From JAYRZB01 sp041916675 (GTDB lineage: Bacteria; Pseudomonadota; Alphaproteobacteria; Rhizobiales; Devosiaceae), in the NCBI GenBank assembly GCA_041916675.1, contig JAYRZB010000005.1:1-64000 (forward strand): a stretch of DNA of 64,000 nt, in the 5' to 3' direction. The stretch's first letter is position 1; each line of letters opens with the position of its first letter. A program made the translations under genes and the position numbers. This document shows positions 43,204 through 52,174 of this stretch, one piece after another. Below the pieces are notes generated by a model. That model worked only from the letters and a program-made list of their open reading frames with translations. It was not told the origin of the DNA and ran no database searches.

Positions 43204-44406
43204 TCAGCGGATGAGTAGGGCCTCGACGCCGGGCAGAGCCTTGCCTTCCATCCATTCGAGGAACGCCCCGCCGGCTGTGGAGACGTAGGTGAACGTGTCC
43301 TTCACCCCGGCATGGGCCAGGGCGGAGACGGTATCGCCACCGCCAGCGACGGAAACCAGCTTGCCGGCCTTGGTGCGGGCGGCGGCATGCCTGGCAACCG
43401 CCACGGTGCCGGCATCGAAGGGATTGAGTTCAAACGCGCCGAGCGGGCCGTTCCAGACCAGGGTTGAGGCCTCATCGATAGCGGAGTTGATGCGGTCGAC
43501 CGACTGCGGCCCGACATCGAGAATCATGCCGGTTGGGTCCATGGCATCCATGCCGTAGGTGCGGTGGGGCGCGTTGGCTTCGAATTTCCAGGCCACGGTG
43601 CCATCGACGGGCAGGATGATGGCGCAGCCGGAATGCTCGGCCTTTTCCATGATGCGATTGGCGGTTTCGGCAAGATCTTTTTCGCATAGCGACTGACCGA
43701 CCTGCAGGCCGAGGGCATGGAGGAAGGTGTTGGCCATGCCGCCGCCGATGACGAGGGCGTCGACGCGGGTGACGAGGTTTTCGAGCAGGTCGATCTTGGA
43801 CGACACCTTGGCCCCGCCGACCAGCGCGATGACCGGCTTTTTGGGCGCGCCGAGCCCGGCTTCGAGCGCGACAAGTTCGGCCTGCATGGCCAGCCCGGCG
43901 GCGGCGGGCAGCAGGTGGGCCAGGGCCTCGGTGGAGGCATGGGCGCGGTGGGCGGCAGAGAAGGCATCGTTGACATAGGCATCGCCGAGTTCGGCCATGC
44001 GCTTTGCCAGATCAAGGTCGTTGGCTTCCTCGCCGGGATGGAAGCGGGTGTTTTCGAGAACGAGGACTGAACCCGCCGGGGCGCTGTCGATGGCCGCCTT
44101 CGCTGCACTCACGTCGGTCCAGTCGGTGGCGACAAAGCCAACCGGATGACCGGTGAGTTCGGCAATGGCGGGGCAAACCTGTTCGAGGCTCATGTCGCGG
44201 TTTGGCTTGCCCTTGGGGCGGCCGAAATGGGATAGCAGGATGGCCTTGCCATCGACCTTGACAATTTCGCGGATGGTGGGCACGAGCCGTTCGATGCGAG
44301 TGGCATCGGTGACTTTTCCATCGGCGACGGGGACATTGAGGTCCGCGCGGAGCAGCACGCGCTTGCCCGAAAGGTCGAGATCAGAAAGTTTCTTGAAATT
44401 GGCCAT
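43204..44406 (-). CDS. pgk: Phosphoglycerate kinase
   Basis: This 400-residue protein has RVLLRADLNVPVADGKV, LLSHFGRPKG, ENTRFHPGEE, the hinge LVGGAKVSSKI and the nucleotide site WNGPLGAFE, VSVAGGGDTVSAL. It transfers phosphate from 1,3-bisphosphoglycerate to ADP. I preferred the ATG at 44406 to an in-frame GTG four codons upstream. It appears to have its own promoter (44437-44464) because an island of barrel genes separates it from gap. Confidence 0.96.
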   Translation of the reverse strand: MANFKKLSDLDLSGKRVLLRADLNVPVADGKVTDATRIERLVPTIREIVKVDGKAILLSHFGRPKGKPNRDMSLEQVCPAIAELTGHPVGFVATDWTDVSAAKAAIDSAPAGSVLVLENTRFHPGEEANDLDLAKRMAELGDAYVNDAFSAAHRAHASTEALAHLLPAAAGLAMQAELVALEAGLGAPKKPVIALVGGAKVSSKIDLLENLVTRVDALVIGGGMANTFLHALGLQVGQSLCEKDLAETANRIMEKAEHSGCAIILPVDGTVAWKFEANAPHRTYGMDAMDPTGMILDVGPQSVDRINSAIDEASTLVWNGPLGAFELNPFDAGTVAVARHAAARTKAGKLVSVAGGGDTVSALAHAGVKDTFTYVSTAGGAFLEWMEGKALPGVEALLIR

Positions 44407-44436
44407 TGGTCTATCCACCCTGCATAAAGCGCTGCT

Positions 44437-44464
44437 GCTATAGCAAGTTCAGCCGTGCAATCAA
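44437..44464 (-). promoter_or_regulatory. Predicted pgk promoter
   Basis: On the minus strand TTGATT (44464-44459) and TATAGC (44442-44437) are separated by 16 bases, about 30 bases upstream of the pgk start. Assigned by consensus only. Confidence 0.45.
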
Positions 44465-44777
44465 ACAGGGGATGCGCCAAATCACCGGCTGCGCAGCAAT
44501 TCGCGCCGGTTTGGCAACAGACGGGCCCCGGGGACGCAATTGGCCTGATTGGGAATAGTGTGGTGGCGCAACAGCGCCCCCGGGACACCGGGTTTTCTGG
44601 CCTTTGGCTCGTTACGCTTTTACCCGCTCTCCGGCCACCCGGCTCAGGGCGGAAAGACTCCCACCCTCCCGGCAATCGCCCCGCAGTCGTTCGTTGCAAC
44701 TCCGCCAATGCGGGGCGGACAGCGCAAAACTAGAACGTCGAAGTTGGGCGGGGATAACTGGCGTTTATAAGGCGGCG
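44465..44777. other. Gene-free stretch between pgk and the barrel-gene island
   Basis: I find no convincing gene in these 313 bases. Short open frames on both strands lack ribosome-binding sites and family similarity. The sequence is GC-rich with scattered self-complementary C/G runs. The downstream end holds the pgk promoter. It may be the scar where the barrel genes were inserted between gap and pgk. Confidence 0.6.
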
Positions 44778-45617
44778 CTACGGCAATAGTGCCAGTCCAT
44801 AGAGCGGGATCTGGGGAGCGGGCTTGAGGCTGGCACCATTGCGGTCGCGCTCGAGCAAGGTCTCACTTCCAATATTGAACTTCAACCCAACCATGATGCG
44901 GGCGTCACCGAACTCCTGCAGGCCCGCGGCGCTCCGGAACAGGTCGGCCGTGCCAAAGACGCTGACCGGGGTGTCGGCGAGGCGATATTCAGCACCGATA
45001 CCGGCGCCCCAGGTGGTCTGGCCACCATCGTACTGATCGGAGCGCATGGATACGGCAAGGCCGTGCACATCCACCCGGAAATTGTCGGTGAGGAAGTATC
45101 GCACTTCGGCGGAAGCGAAAAGGCCAGTGAAGGTGAAGGGATCATCTCTCTCATAGGCGGCTTTCATGACGCCGAACTGACCATAGAGCGTGACGCCATC
45201 AAGATAGGCCTGTCCCTCAAGGCCGGCCCAGGCCGTCGTAGCTGAAGCGCTCTCTGTTTCGTCCTCGATTTCAATGGTTTCATTGCGCAGGCCAAGCTGT
45301 ACGAGGCCGCCCAGGAGATAGGCGCCGGGTTCGCGCTTGAACACATGCAATGCGCCATCGAACTCAAGCCGTGTGTCGATGGAGGTATCGAAGTCGGTAC
45401 GGATATAAGCGAGGCTCACCTCGGCCTGACCGTCAAGGACAGGTGTGAGCACTCCGGACACACCGGCAGCGGCCGACAGGGCCGCGCCATCCTGAAATTC
45501 ATCGATGCCAAAGCGGTGGATGCCGATGCCGCCCGACAAAAAGGCGTCGGATGCTGCGGAGGCCGACAGGGTGGCAAGCAGGAGTGCGATGGTAGTTGGG
45601 AAAAGCGTGAGGCGCAT
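44778..45617 (-). CDS. Outer-membrane beta-barrel protein, paralogue 1
   Basis: This 279-residue protein has a signal peptide (MRLTLFPTTIALLLATLSAS) followed by alternating amphipathic strands rich in Gly and aromatics. Features shared with the next two genes are VRYFLTDNFRVDVHG and a C-terminal segment NIGSETLLERDRNGASL. I do not recognise a characterised porin. Start 45617 gives the clean signal peptide. An AT-rich region with a 10-bp palindrome lies upstream. Confidence 0.75.
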   Translation of the reverse strand: MRLTLFPTTIALLLATLSASAASDAFLSGGIGIHRFGIDEFQDGAALSAAAGVSGVLTPVLDGQAEVSLAYIRTDFDTSIDTRLEFDGALHVFKREPGAYLLGGLVQLGLRNETIEIEDETESASATTAWAGLEGQAYLDGVTLYGQFGVMKAAYERDDPFTFTGLFASAEVRYFLTDNFRVDVHGLAVSMRSDQYDGGQTTWGAGIGAEYRLADTPVSVFGTADLFRSAAGLQEFGDARIMVGLKFNIGSETLLERDRNGASLKPAPQIPLYGLALLP

Positions 45618-45699
45618 TTGTGTCCAATGAGGCAATCACATTAAGAATGCCGACATAATACAGTGATCAGCGTAAAAAAGAAGTATAAATGAACAAATA

Positions 45700-45724
45700 G
45701 TGAGTAATAATAACTATTACTCAC
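45700..45724. repeat. Perfect palindrome in an AT-rich intergenic region
   Basis: GTGAGTAATA (45700-45709) pairs perfectly with TATTACTCAC (45715-45724) around ATAAC. It lies about 80 bases upstream of barrel gene 1 (minus strand). The surrounding sequence (about 45640-45760) is much richer in A/T than the rest of the window. A regulator operator or a transcript hairpin are both possible. Confidence 0.7.
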
Positions 45725-45828
45725 GTAGTTAGATATATAATTACGTCTGGAGAATTGTTGTGCCAGAAGAACGGCCTGGCGGTGCCTGCCGTCGTGTTGT
45801 CGGCACGGGCAGCCATGCCAATGAAATT

Positions 45829-45854
45829 GGCCCCGCCTCTCTAAAGGCGGGGCC
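45829..45854 (-). terminator. Hairpin downstream of barrel gene 2
   Basis: A 10-bp stem GGCCCCGCCT/AGGCGGGGCC with a 6-base loop lies 43 bases after the stop of the second barrel gene. The T-run behind it is weak (AATTTCATT on the minus strand). Confidence 0.6.
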
Positions 45855-45896
45855 ATCATCACGAGCCGGATGCGGCGTGGTTTAACCTAACAATAT

Positions 45897-46727
45897 TTAA
45901 GGGGCGGCGTTGAAAACGAACGGGTAGTGGGCCACCGGGTCGAGCGAGGGGCCGGACCGGTCGCGCTCAATCAGGGTCTGATCGCCGAAGTTGAAGCGCA
46001 GGCCAATGGTGAAACGGGCATCCTCACGTACATAACCGCTAGTCTCGGCGGTGAAGCGATAGTAGTCGGCATTGGCCGTCAGGCTGATCGGGCTCTCATT
46101 GATGCGGTACTCAACCCCGATCCCGGCAGCCAGAGTGCCGGTGCCGTAGTTGGGATCGTCGGACAGCTCGGTGTGGATCGCCGCGGCGCGCAGATCGATG
46201 CGCAGGTCATCGGTGAGGAAATAGCGAACCTGGGCGGTGGCAAACAGGCCATAGTGATTGTAGGCACTATCATTGGCGTCGAGATGGGCCAACCCACCGG
46301 CCTGGCCATAGAGCGTGATGCGGTCGAGCGCATACTGGGCCTCGAGCCCGGCCAGGGCGCGGCTAGTTTCGTAGCTACCCTTTTCGTACTCGACATAGTG
46401 GTCGTACTGAACAATGCCGCCAAGCAGCAGGCCGTTTTCGAGGCGATGTGAGAGGTGTAGCGCGCCCCCGACTGCGTGGGTATCGCTACCCTGCAGCCCG
46501 GTATAGGTATAGATCAGGTCCCCCTGCAGGGTAAACGCCGGCGTCAACTCCATGCCGAGCGTGCCGCGAAGGTCGCCATAGCTGGCGGACTGCCCGATCG
46601 AATCCACGGTCATCGTGCCGCGCCCGACCTGGCCGCCGACAAAACCCGAGGGATCAGCGAGGGCGGGACCGGCTGCTGTTGAGAGAAGGGCGGCGGTTGC
46701 GAGGGTGAGGCGGGTGAACTGGCGCAT
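45897..46727 (-). CDS. Outer-membrane beta-barrel protein, paralogue 2
   Basis: This 276-residue protein has a signal peptide (MRQFTRLTLATAALLSTAAG, cleaved near ALA-D). The mature part starts DPSGFVGGQVG, like paralogue 3 (DPSGFVQAGSG), and has VRYFLTDDLRIDLRA and the C-terminal NFGDQTLIERDRSGPSL. Alternating strands suggest an outer-membrane barrel of 8-12 strands. Function is unknown. The upstream paralogue 3 is 53 bases away on the same strand. Confidence 0.75.
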   Translation of the reverse strand: MRQFTRLTLATAALLSTAAGPALADPSGFVGGQVGRGTMTVDSIGQSASYGDLRGTLGMELTPAFTLQGDLIYTYTGLQGSDTHAVGGALHLSHRLENGLLLGGIVQYDHYVEYEKGSYETSRALAGLEAQYALDRITLYGQAGGLAHLDANDSAYNHYGLFATAQVRYFLTDDLRIDLRAAAIHTELSDDPNYGTGTLAAGIGVEYRINESPISLTANADYYRFTAETSGYVREDARFTIGLRFNFGDQTLIERDRSGPSLDPVAHYPFVFNAAP

Positions 46728-46780
46728 GGGGCAGGCCTTGGGTTTGGAATTCAGTTTGACGTGGATGCGATCGGGAATGA

Positions 46781-47635
46781 CTAGGGAACAATCACGTAGC
46801 GGAAGGGGATGGCGGCGACCGGATTGAGCGAAGCGCCGGACCGATCCTGATCGAGCAGCGACCCTGTGCCGAAATTGACTTTCAGCCCAACGGACAAACG
46901 CGTCTCGTCGTGGTCATAGTAGTAGGAACTGATCCGGTTGTAATCGAGCGCCGCAAAGGTGCTGAGCGGGGACTCAGGCAGCTTGAATTCTGCCCCGATG
47001 CCGACGCCGAGCTTGGTGAAATCGGAATTGCCCGGCAACGGCGAGCCCGTGAGGCGCGCGGCCATGCCATGCAGGTCAAGCTTGAAATCGGGGGTGAGGA
47101 AGTAGCGGGCCTGACCGGTCAGGAAAGCACCGGTCTGGGTGTAGCTGTCGTTCCCGAGATCCTCGTGCATCAGCCCGGCCTGGCCATAGAGCGTGAGGTT
47201 ATCCAGGTAGAACTGCCCCTCGGCGCCGACTATCGAACGGGTGCTCACACCAAAGGGGTCGTTTCCGTCGGCCGAATAGTACCGGCCCTGGTGCGTGACC
47301 TGCACAAAGCCGCCAAACAGATAGGCCTCGGGATCGCGATAGAACAGGTGCAGCGCGCCGGTGAGATCGGAAAAATTGTGTGTCGCAGGAAGATCCGTGT
47401 TGAACCGGTAGCTTTGATAGGCGATGTCGCCCTGCAGGCCCAAACCTGAGCCCAGATCGATCACACCGCTGCCGCGCCAATGGGGCGTGAAGACGGTATC
47501 GAGCGCATCTTCCGAATCAGACCCGACAAGCACACCGCTGCCCGCCTGCACAAAACCGGATGGATCAGCCAGGACGGCAGCGCTTGAAAGGGCCAGCAGG
47601 CCGAGTGCCAAGGGCACACTGGCAAATGACTTCAT
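46781..47635 (-). CDS. Outer-membrane beta-barrel protein, paralogue 3
   Basis: This 284-residue protein has a signal peptide (MKSFASVPLALGLLALSSAA) and a mature start DPSGFVQAGSG. ARYFLTPDFKLDLHG and the C-terminal VNFGTGSLLDQDRSGASL match its two neighbours. I placed the start at 47635 on signal-peptide grounds; the frame is open for 28 codons upstream. It is the first of three tandem copies downstream of gap. Confidence 0.75.
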   Translation of the reverse strand: MKSFASVPLALGLLALSSAAVLADPSGFVQAGSGVLVGSDSEDALDTVFTPHWRGSGVIDLGSGLGLQGDIAYQSYRFNTDLPATHNFSDLTGALHLFYRDPEAYLFGGFVQVTHQGRYYSADGNDPFGVSTRSIVGAEGQFYLDNLTLYGQAGLMHEDLGNDSYTQTGAFLTGQARYFLTPDFKLDLHGMAARLTGSPLPGNSDFTKLGVGIGAEFKLPESPLSTFAALDYNRISSYYYDHDETRLSVGLKVNFGTGSLLDQDRSGASLNPVAAIPFRYVIVP

Positions 47636-47857
47636 GAAATCCCCGAGCCAAAGAGCAGGCAGAATGATTACATTCAATCTCCTGCATACATCGCCGGAAG
47701 TAAAGGCCCTGTCAGACACGATTGCCCGAAAAAGCTCAATAGCGGCATTGATGTAACAGGGGTTCTGCTCTGGTCAGCGCTTCGCGCGGCAATTGGGCCA
47801 TCGCCATATCCTCGGCGCCGGACAGGGAAATCCGTTCCGGCGCCAGGTCTTGCGCGA

Positions 47858-48865
47858 TCAGAGCAGCTTGCCGAAGGCGACGGCGGTGTCGCACATGCGG
47901 TTCGAGAAGCCCCACTCGTTATCATACCAGGACAGGACCGAGACGAAATCGCCATCCATCACCTTGGTCTGGTCGAGGGCCATGGTTGACGAGTGCGAGT
48001 CGTGATTAAAGTCGATCGAGACATTGGGGTGGCGGGTATAGCCCATGATGCCCTTGAGCTTGCCATCGGAGGCGGCGATCACGGCATTGTTGATCTCTTC
48101 AACGGTGGTCTTGCGCTTGGCGATGAACTTGAAATCGACCACCGACACATTGGGCGTCGGCACGCGGATGGAGACGCCATCGAGCTTGCCCTTGAGATCG
48201 GGCAGGACCAGGCCGATGGCCTTGGCAGCACCGGTCGAGGTCGGGATCTGGCTCAGGGCGGCCGCGCGACCGCGATAGAGATCCTTGTGCATGGTGTCGA
48301 GGGTTGGCTGATCACCGGTATAGGAGTGAATGGTGGTCATCATGCCTTTTTCGATACCGACGGTGTCGTGCAGGATCGAGGCGAGCGGGGCCAGGCAATT
48401 GGTGGTGCATGAGGCGTTCGAGATCACCACGTGATCTTTCGAAAGCTTGTCGTGGTTGATGCCGTAAACCACGGTAAGATCGGCACCATCGGAAGGGGCC
48501 GAGACGATCACCTTCTTGGCGCCGGCCTGGATATGGGCCAGGGCCTTGTCCTTGGCGGTGAAGATGCCGGTGCATTCGAGCACGATATCAACGCCCATGG
48601 CGGCATGCGGCAGCTCGGCAGGGTTCTTGACGGCAGTGACCTTGATCGGGCCACGGCCCACATCGATGGTGTCGCCGGCAACGGTAACCGTGCCCGGGAA
48701 GCGGCCATGCACGCTGTCGAAGCGGATCAGGTGGGCGTTGGTTTCCACCGGGCCGAGATCGTTGATGGCCACGACTTCGATATCGGTGCGGCCCGATTCA
48801 ATGATGGCGCGCAGAATATTGCGGCCGATACGGCCAAATCCATTGATGGCGACGCGGACTGCCAT
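47858..48865 (-). CDS. gap: Type I glyceraldehyde-3-phosphate dehydrogenase
   Basis: This 335-residue protein has VAINGFGRIGRNILRA (NAD-binding), the catalytic SNASCTTNCLAP and SWYDNEWGFSNRM. It oxidises glyceraldehyde 3-phosphate with NAD+ and phosphate, reversibly. Residues at INDLGPVETN and the overall pattern are those of the GapA/type I class. AGGAG precedes the ATG at 48865. It lies 41 bases downstream of tkt on the same strand. Confidence 0.97.
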   Translation of the reverse strand: MAVRVAINGFGRIGRNILRAIIESGRTDIEVVAINDLGPVETNAHLIRFDSVHGRFPGTVTVAGDTIDVGRGPIKVTAVKNPAELPHAAMGVDIVLECTGIFTAKDKALAHIQAGAKKVIVSAPSDGADLTVVYGINHDKLSKDHVVISNASCTTNCLAPLASILHDTVGIEKGMMTTIHSYTGDQPTLDTMHKDLYRGRAAALSQIPTSTGAAKAIGLVLPDLKGKLDGVSIRVPTPNVSVVDFKFIAKRKTTVEEINNAVIAASDGKLKGIMGYTRHPNVSIDFNHDSHSSTMALDQTKVMDGDFVSVLSWYDNEWGFSNRMCDTAVAFGKLL

Positions 48866-48906
48866 GAGTAACTCCTGGGGCAAAAGAGGGGGAGGGCGGG
48901 TGTCTC

Positions 48907-50880
48907 TTACAACTGAGCGGTTGCGGCTTCAACAATCCCTTGGGCAGTGATGCCGAAGTATTCGTAAAGCTGCTCGGCCGGGCCCGAGGCACCAAAACCG
49001 CTCATACCGACAAAGCGGCCACGATCGCCGAGGAGTTTACCCCAAGAGAGGCCAATGCCGGCCTCGACGGCAACACGCGCCACGGCCTTGCCGAAAACTT
49101 CGGCCTTGTAGGCATCGGGCTGCTTGTCGAACAGTTCAAGGCTTGGGACCGAGACGACGCGGGCGGAAATGCCCTTGTCCTCAAGCGCTTTCTTGCCATC
49201 CAAAGCAATGGCGACTTCCGAGCCTGTGGCGAAGATGACGACCTTGGCATCGGTGGGACCAGACAGCGTATAGGCGCCGCGGCGGGAGAGGTTTTCGGCT
49301 ACATACTCGGTGCGCAGGGCCGGCAGGTTCTGGCGCGAGAGCGCCAGGATCGAGGGCGTGGCGTTCGATTCAACCGCAATCTGCCAGCATTCGAGCGCTT
49401 CGGTGGCATCGGCGGGGCGCAGGACGAGCAGGTTGGGAATGGCGCGCAGGGCTGCCAGATGCTCGACCGGCTGGTGCGTGGGGCCGTCTTCGCCCAGCCC
49501 GATGGAATCGTGCGTCATGACGTAAACCACGCGCTGGTGCATGAGCGCGGAGAGCCGGATAGAGGGGCGAGCGTAATCGGTGAAGACCAGGAACGTGCCG
49601 CCATAGGGCAGGAAACCGCCATGCAGGGCAATCCCGTTCATGGCTGCGGCCATGGCGTGTTCGCGGATGCCGTAGCGCATGTAGCGGCCGAGACGGTCGG
49701 CGTCGGTGAAGGGTTGAGTCTGGGTGGTGTTGGTCAGGTTCGAACCGGTGAGGTCGGCCGACCCGCCGAGCGTTTCAGGCAGAACGCCGTTGAGCACTTC
49801 GAGCGCCATCTGGCTCGACTTACGGGTAGCAACCTTGGGCTTGTCCTCGGCAAGCTTGCGCTTATAGGCATCAACGGTTGTTGCGTAGGCCGCAGGCAGG
49901 GCGCCCGAGATGCGGCGCTCGAATTCGGCCTTGTGGGCGGAAATGGCGAGGCGTTCGGTCCAGGCCTTGCGGGCCCCTGCAGAACGGGCGCCGGCCTGGC
50001 GCCAGGCGGAGATGATGTCGGCGGGCACCTCAAAAGCGGGGTAGGTGATGCCGAGCGCGGCCTTGGCGCCCGCCAGCTCCTCGGCGCCAAGCGGCGAGCC
50101 GTGGACGCCGGCGGTGCCAGCCTTTTTGGGTGCGCCAAAGCCGATTGTGGTCCTGGCCGCAATCAGGGTGGGCAGGGCCGAGCCCTTGGCAGCGAGCAGG
50201 GCTTTCTCGAGCGCGTCCTGATCGTGGCCATCCACTTCGACAGTGTTCCAGCCCGAGGCTTTGAAGCGGGCGATCTGATCGGTGGAGTCCGCGTTTGACA
50301 CCTTGCCGTCGATGGTGATGCCGTTGTTGTCCCAGATGACGATGAGCTTATTGAGCTTTAAGTGCCCGGCAAGGCCGATGGCTTCCTGGGAGATGCCTTC
50401 CATCAGGCAGCCATCGCCGGCGAGCACATAGGTACAATGATCGACGAGATCGGCGCCGAATTCGGCGGCCAGCTTGGCTTCGGCAATCGCCATGCCGACG
50501 GCATTGCCTACGCCCTGGCCGAGCGGGCCGGTGGTGGTTTCGATGCCTTCAGCATAGCCATATTCAGGGTGGCCGGCGGTCTTGGCATGGAGCTGGCGGA
50601 AATTCTTGACCTCATCCATGGTCATGTCTGTGTAGCCTAGCAGGTAGAGCGAAGCGTAGAGCAGCATCGAGCCATGACCCGCGGAAAGCACGAAGCGGTC
50701 GCGATCAGCCCATTTGGGCGCTGCGGGATCGAACTTCATGACCTTGGTGAACAGGACCGTTGCGATATCGGCACAGCCCATGGGCAGGCCCGGATGACCG
50801 GAATTGGCTTTCTCGACCGCATCCATGGCAAGCGAGCGGATAGCATTGGCCATGGCGTTCTGTTGGGCGGTGTTGGTCAT
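48907..50880 (-). CDS. tkt: Transketolase
   Basis: This 657-residue protein has ANSGHPGLPMGCADIA, the thiamine-diphosphate motif LAGDGCLMEGISQEA with a following WDNN, and GLGEDGPTHQPVEHLA in the second domain. It moves two-carbon units in the pentose phosphate (and Calvin-type) pathways. Start 50880 is the conserved N-terminus; the frame is open nine codons further. It is the first gene of the tkt-gap block, divergent from the zapA operon. Confidence 0.97.
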   Translation of the reverse strand: MTNTAQQNAMANAIRSLAMDAVEKANSGHPGLPMGCADIATVLFTKVMKFDPAAPKWADRDRFVLSAGHGSMLLYASLYLLGYTDMTMDEVKNFRQLHAKTAGHPEYGYAEGIETTTGPLGQGVGNAVGMAIAEAKLAAEFGADLVDHCTYVLAGDGCLMEGISQEAIGLAGHLKLNKLIVIWDNNGITIDGKVSNADSTDQIARFKASGWNTVEVDGHDQDALEKALLAAKGSALPTLIAARTTIGFGAPKKAGTAGVHGSPLGAEELAGAKAALGITYPAFEVPADIISAWRQAGARSAGARKAWTERLAISAHKAEFERRISGALPAAYATTVDAYKRKLAEDKPKVATRKSSQMALEVLNGVLPETLGGSADLTGSNLTNTTQTQPFTDADRLGRYMRYGIREHAMAAAMNGIALHGGFLPYGGTFLVFTDYARPSIRLSALMHQRVVYVMTHDSIGLGEDGPTHQPVEHLAALRAIPNLLVLRPADATEALECWQIAVESNATPSILALSRQNLPALRTEYVAENLSRRGAYTLSGPTDAKVVIFATGSEVAIALDGKKALEDKGISARVVSVPSLELFDKQPDAYKAEVFGKAVARVAVEAGIGLSWGKLLGDRGRFVGMSGFGASGPAEQLYEYFGITAQGIVEAATAQL

Positions 50881-51160
50881 CGGACAGCTCGTTTCTTGGG
50901 TCTGCAATCAGGGTGGAAATGCGGCCGGAGGCACCAGCTTCCAAGCGGGTTCGAGCCATACCAGTTTCCGCCCTTTAGTCAATCGCGGCGGGCTCGGACC
51001 AAAGTGTAATGCTCCCACTCTCCGCAAGGCGGCTGAGCCGTCAACACTTTGCCAGAATTGACGCCGACAGGATCAGTCTTATCAGTGGAACACCCTAATC
51101 AATCGGTGCAGGGTCGGCCGGTGTCGATTGCATTGGTTTTCCGGGCTGGTCTAACTATAG

Positions 51161-51472
51161 ATGCGGAATCGGTGGCCGGGGTGGGCGCAATTGGCGGACA
51201 ATAGTTCTGAAGATGGCTACGAGGGCGCCTCGGCGCGCCTCGACCGGGCGCTTGGACGGCTTGAAGCCAGCGTCCGTGGCCTTAACAGCCGCGTGCGGGC
51301 CCACAACCGGATTGAAGCCGATACGCAAAAGCTGCTCGCTGAACGCGCCAGGTTTGCTGCCGATCTCGAAAAGGCCAGCGCCAAGGCCAAGCGGCTCGAT
51401 GACAGCGCTCACGAAGTGTCGCGCCGGCTGGTCGATGCCATGGAAACTGTCCGCCAGGTGCTGGCCAAGTAA
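51161..51472 (+). CDS. DUF4164 small coiled-coil protein
   Basis: This 103-residue (or 93-residue) protein is helical with a continuous coiled coil (about 25-100; LDRALGRLEASVRGLNSRV, KLLAERARFAADLEKASAKA). DUF4164 genes commonly precede zapA in Rhizobiales. The start could be ATG 51161 or the in-frame TTG 51191, which gives the ADNSSED terminus; neither has a strong site. It ends nine bases before zapA and is probably co-transcribed with it. Confidence 0.75.
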   Translation: MRNRWPGWAQLADNSSEDGYEGASARLDRALGRLEASVRGLNSRVRAHNRIEADTQKLLAERARFAADLEKASAKAKRLDDSAHEVSRRLVDAMETVRQVLAK

Positions 51473-51481
51473 GGAAGCGTG

Positions 51482-51862
51482 ATGCCCGAGGTCAATGTCG
51501 AGATCAATGGCCGCAAATATCGCATGGCCTGCGAAGAAGGACAGGAAAACCACCTGCTGATGCTGGCGGAACGGTTCAACCGTTCGATTGAAGGGCTGAA
51601 AGGGGCGTTCGGCGAAATCGGGGACAACCGGTTGACGGTGATGGCCGGTATTGCCGTTCTCGATGACCTGCTGGAAGCCGAAAAGCGTATTGCCCAGCTC
51701 AAACAGGACGTCGCGAACCTGACCGAAGCCGGGCAGGCCATGGCCGCCGAGACCAGTCAGCTTGAACAGCGGTTTGCCAAACGGATGGCCGAGGCGGCGC
51801 GCAAGATCGAGGCGGTGGCTACAGCGATCGACGAAACCGGCGCTCCGGGCGGCAATGCTTGA
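51482..51862 (+). CDS. zapA: Cell division protein ZapA
   Basis: This 126-residue protein has the ZapA domain (1-80; VNVEINGRKYRMACEEGQE, LAERFNRSIEGLKG, LTVMAGIAVLDDLLEAE) and a C-terminal coiled coil. ZapA bundles FtsZ protofilaments at mid-cell. A preceding in-frame GTG would add one residue. It follows the DUF4164 gene, and a parDE module comes next. Confidence 0.93.
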   Translation: MPEVNVEINGRKYRMACEEGQENHLLMLAERFNRSIEGLKGAFGEIGDNRLTVMAGIAVLDDLLEAEKRIAQLKQDVANLTEAGQAMAAETSQLEQRFAKRMAEAARKIEAVATAIDETGAPGGNA

Positions 51863-51913
51863 TTTTTGACAAAGATTGGCAAAGTTGCTAATATTGGCGC
51901 ATGGAGGTGACCC

Positions 51914-52174
51914 ATGGCCACAATGAATGTTTCCCTGCCCGACAAGATGAAAGACTGGGTTGAACAGCAGGCGGAAAGCGGCCGGTTCAGCAATGCCAGC
52001 GACTATGTGCGCGACCTGATCCGCCGCGACCAGGAGCGCGCCGCGCACATCCGCCAGATGCAGGCGCTGATCGACGAGGGGCTGAACAGCGGGTTTAGTG
52101 AGCGGACCGTTGACGAGATCCGCCGCGAGGCACTGCAGGAGTTCGAAGCGGGCATCTTCGACGATGACTTATAG
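51914..52174 (+). CDS. parD: ParD-family antitoxin
   Basis: This 86-residue protein has a ribbon-helix-helix N-terminus (TMNVSLPDKMKDWVEQQAES) and an acidic C-terminal toxin-binding tail. It neutralises ParE and likely represses its own operon by DNA binding. GGAGGTGAC lies just before the ATG, a very strong site, as expected for antitoxin excess. It overlaps parE by 11 bases. Confidence 0.93.
   Translation: MATMNVSLPDKMKDWVEQQAESGRFSNASDYVRDLIRRDQERAAHIRQMQALIDEGLNSGFSERTVDEIRREALQEFEAGIFDDDL

Noticed and set aside
44455..44733. Small open frames between pgk and the barrel genes
   Set aside because: No ribosome-binding site, no similarity, and they overlap the predicted pgk promoter.
48940..50298. 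Open frame of 452 codons on the plus strand
   Set aside because: It lies fully antisense to transketolase, which has all family motifs; high GC content creates long antisense frames. No ribosome-binding site or family similarity.
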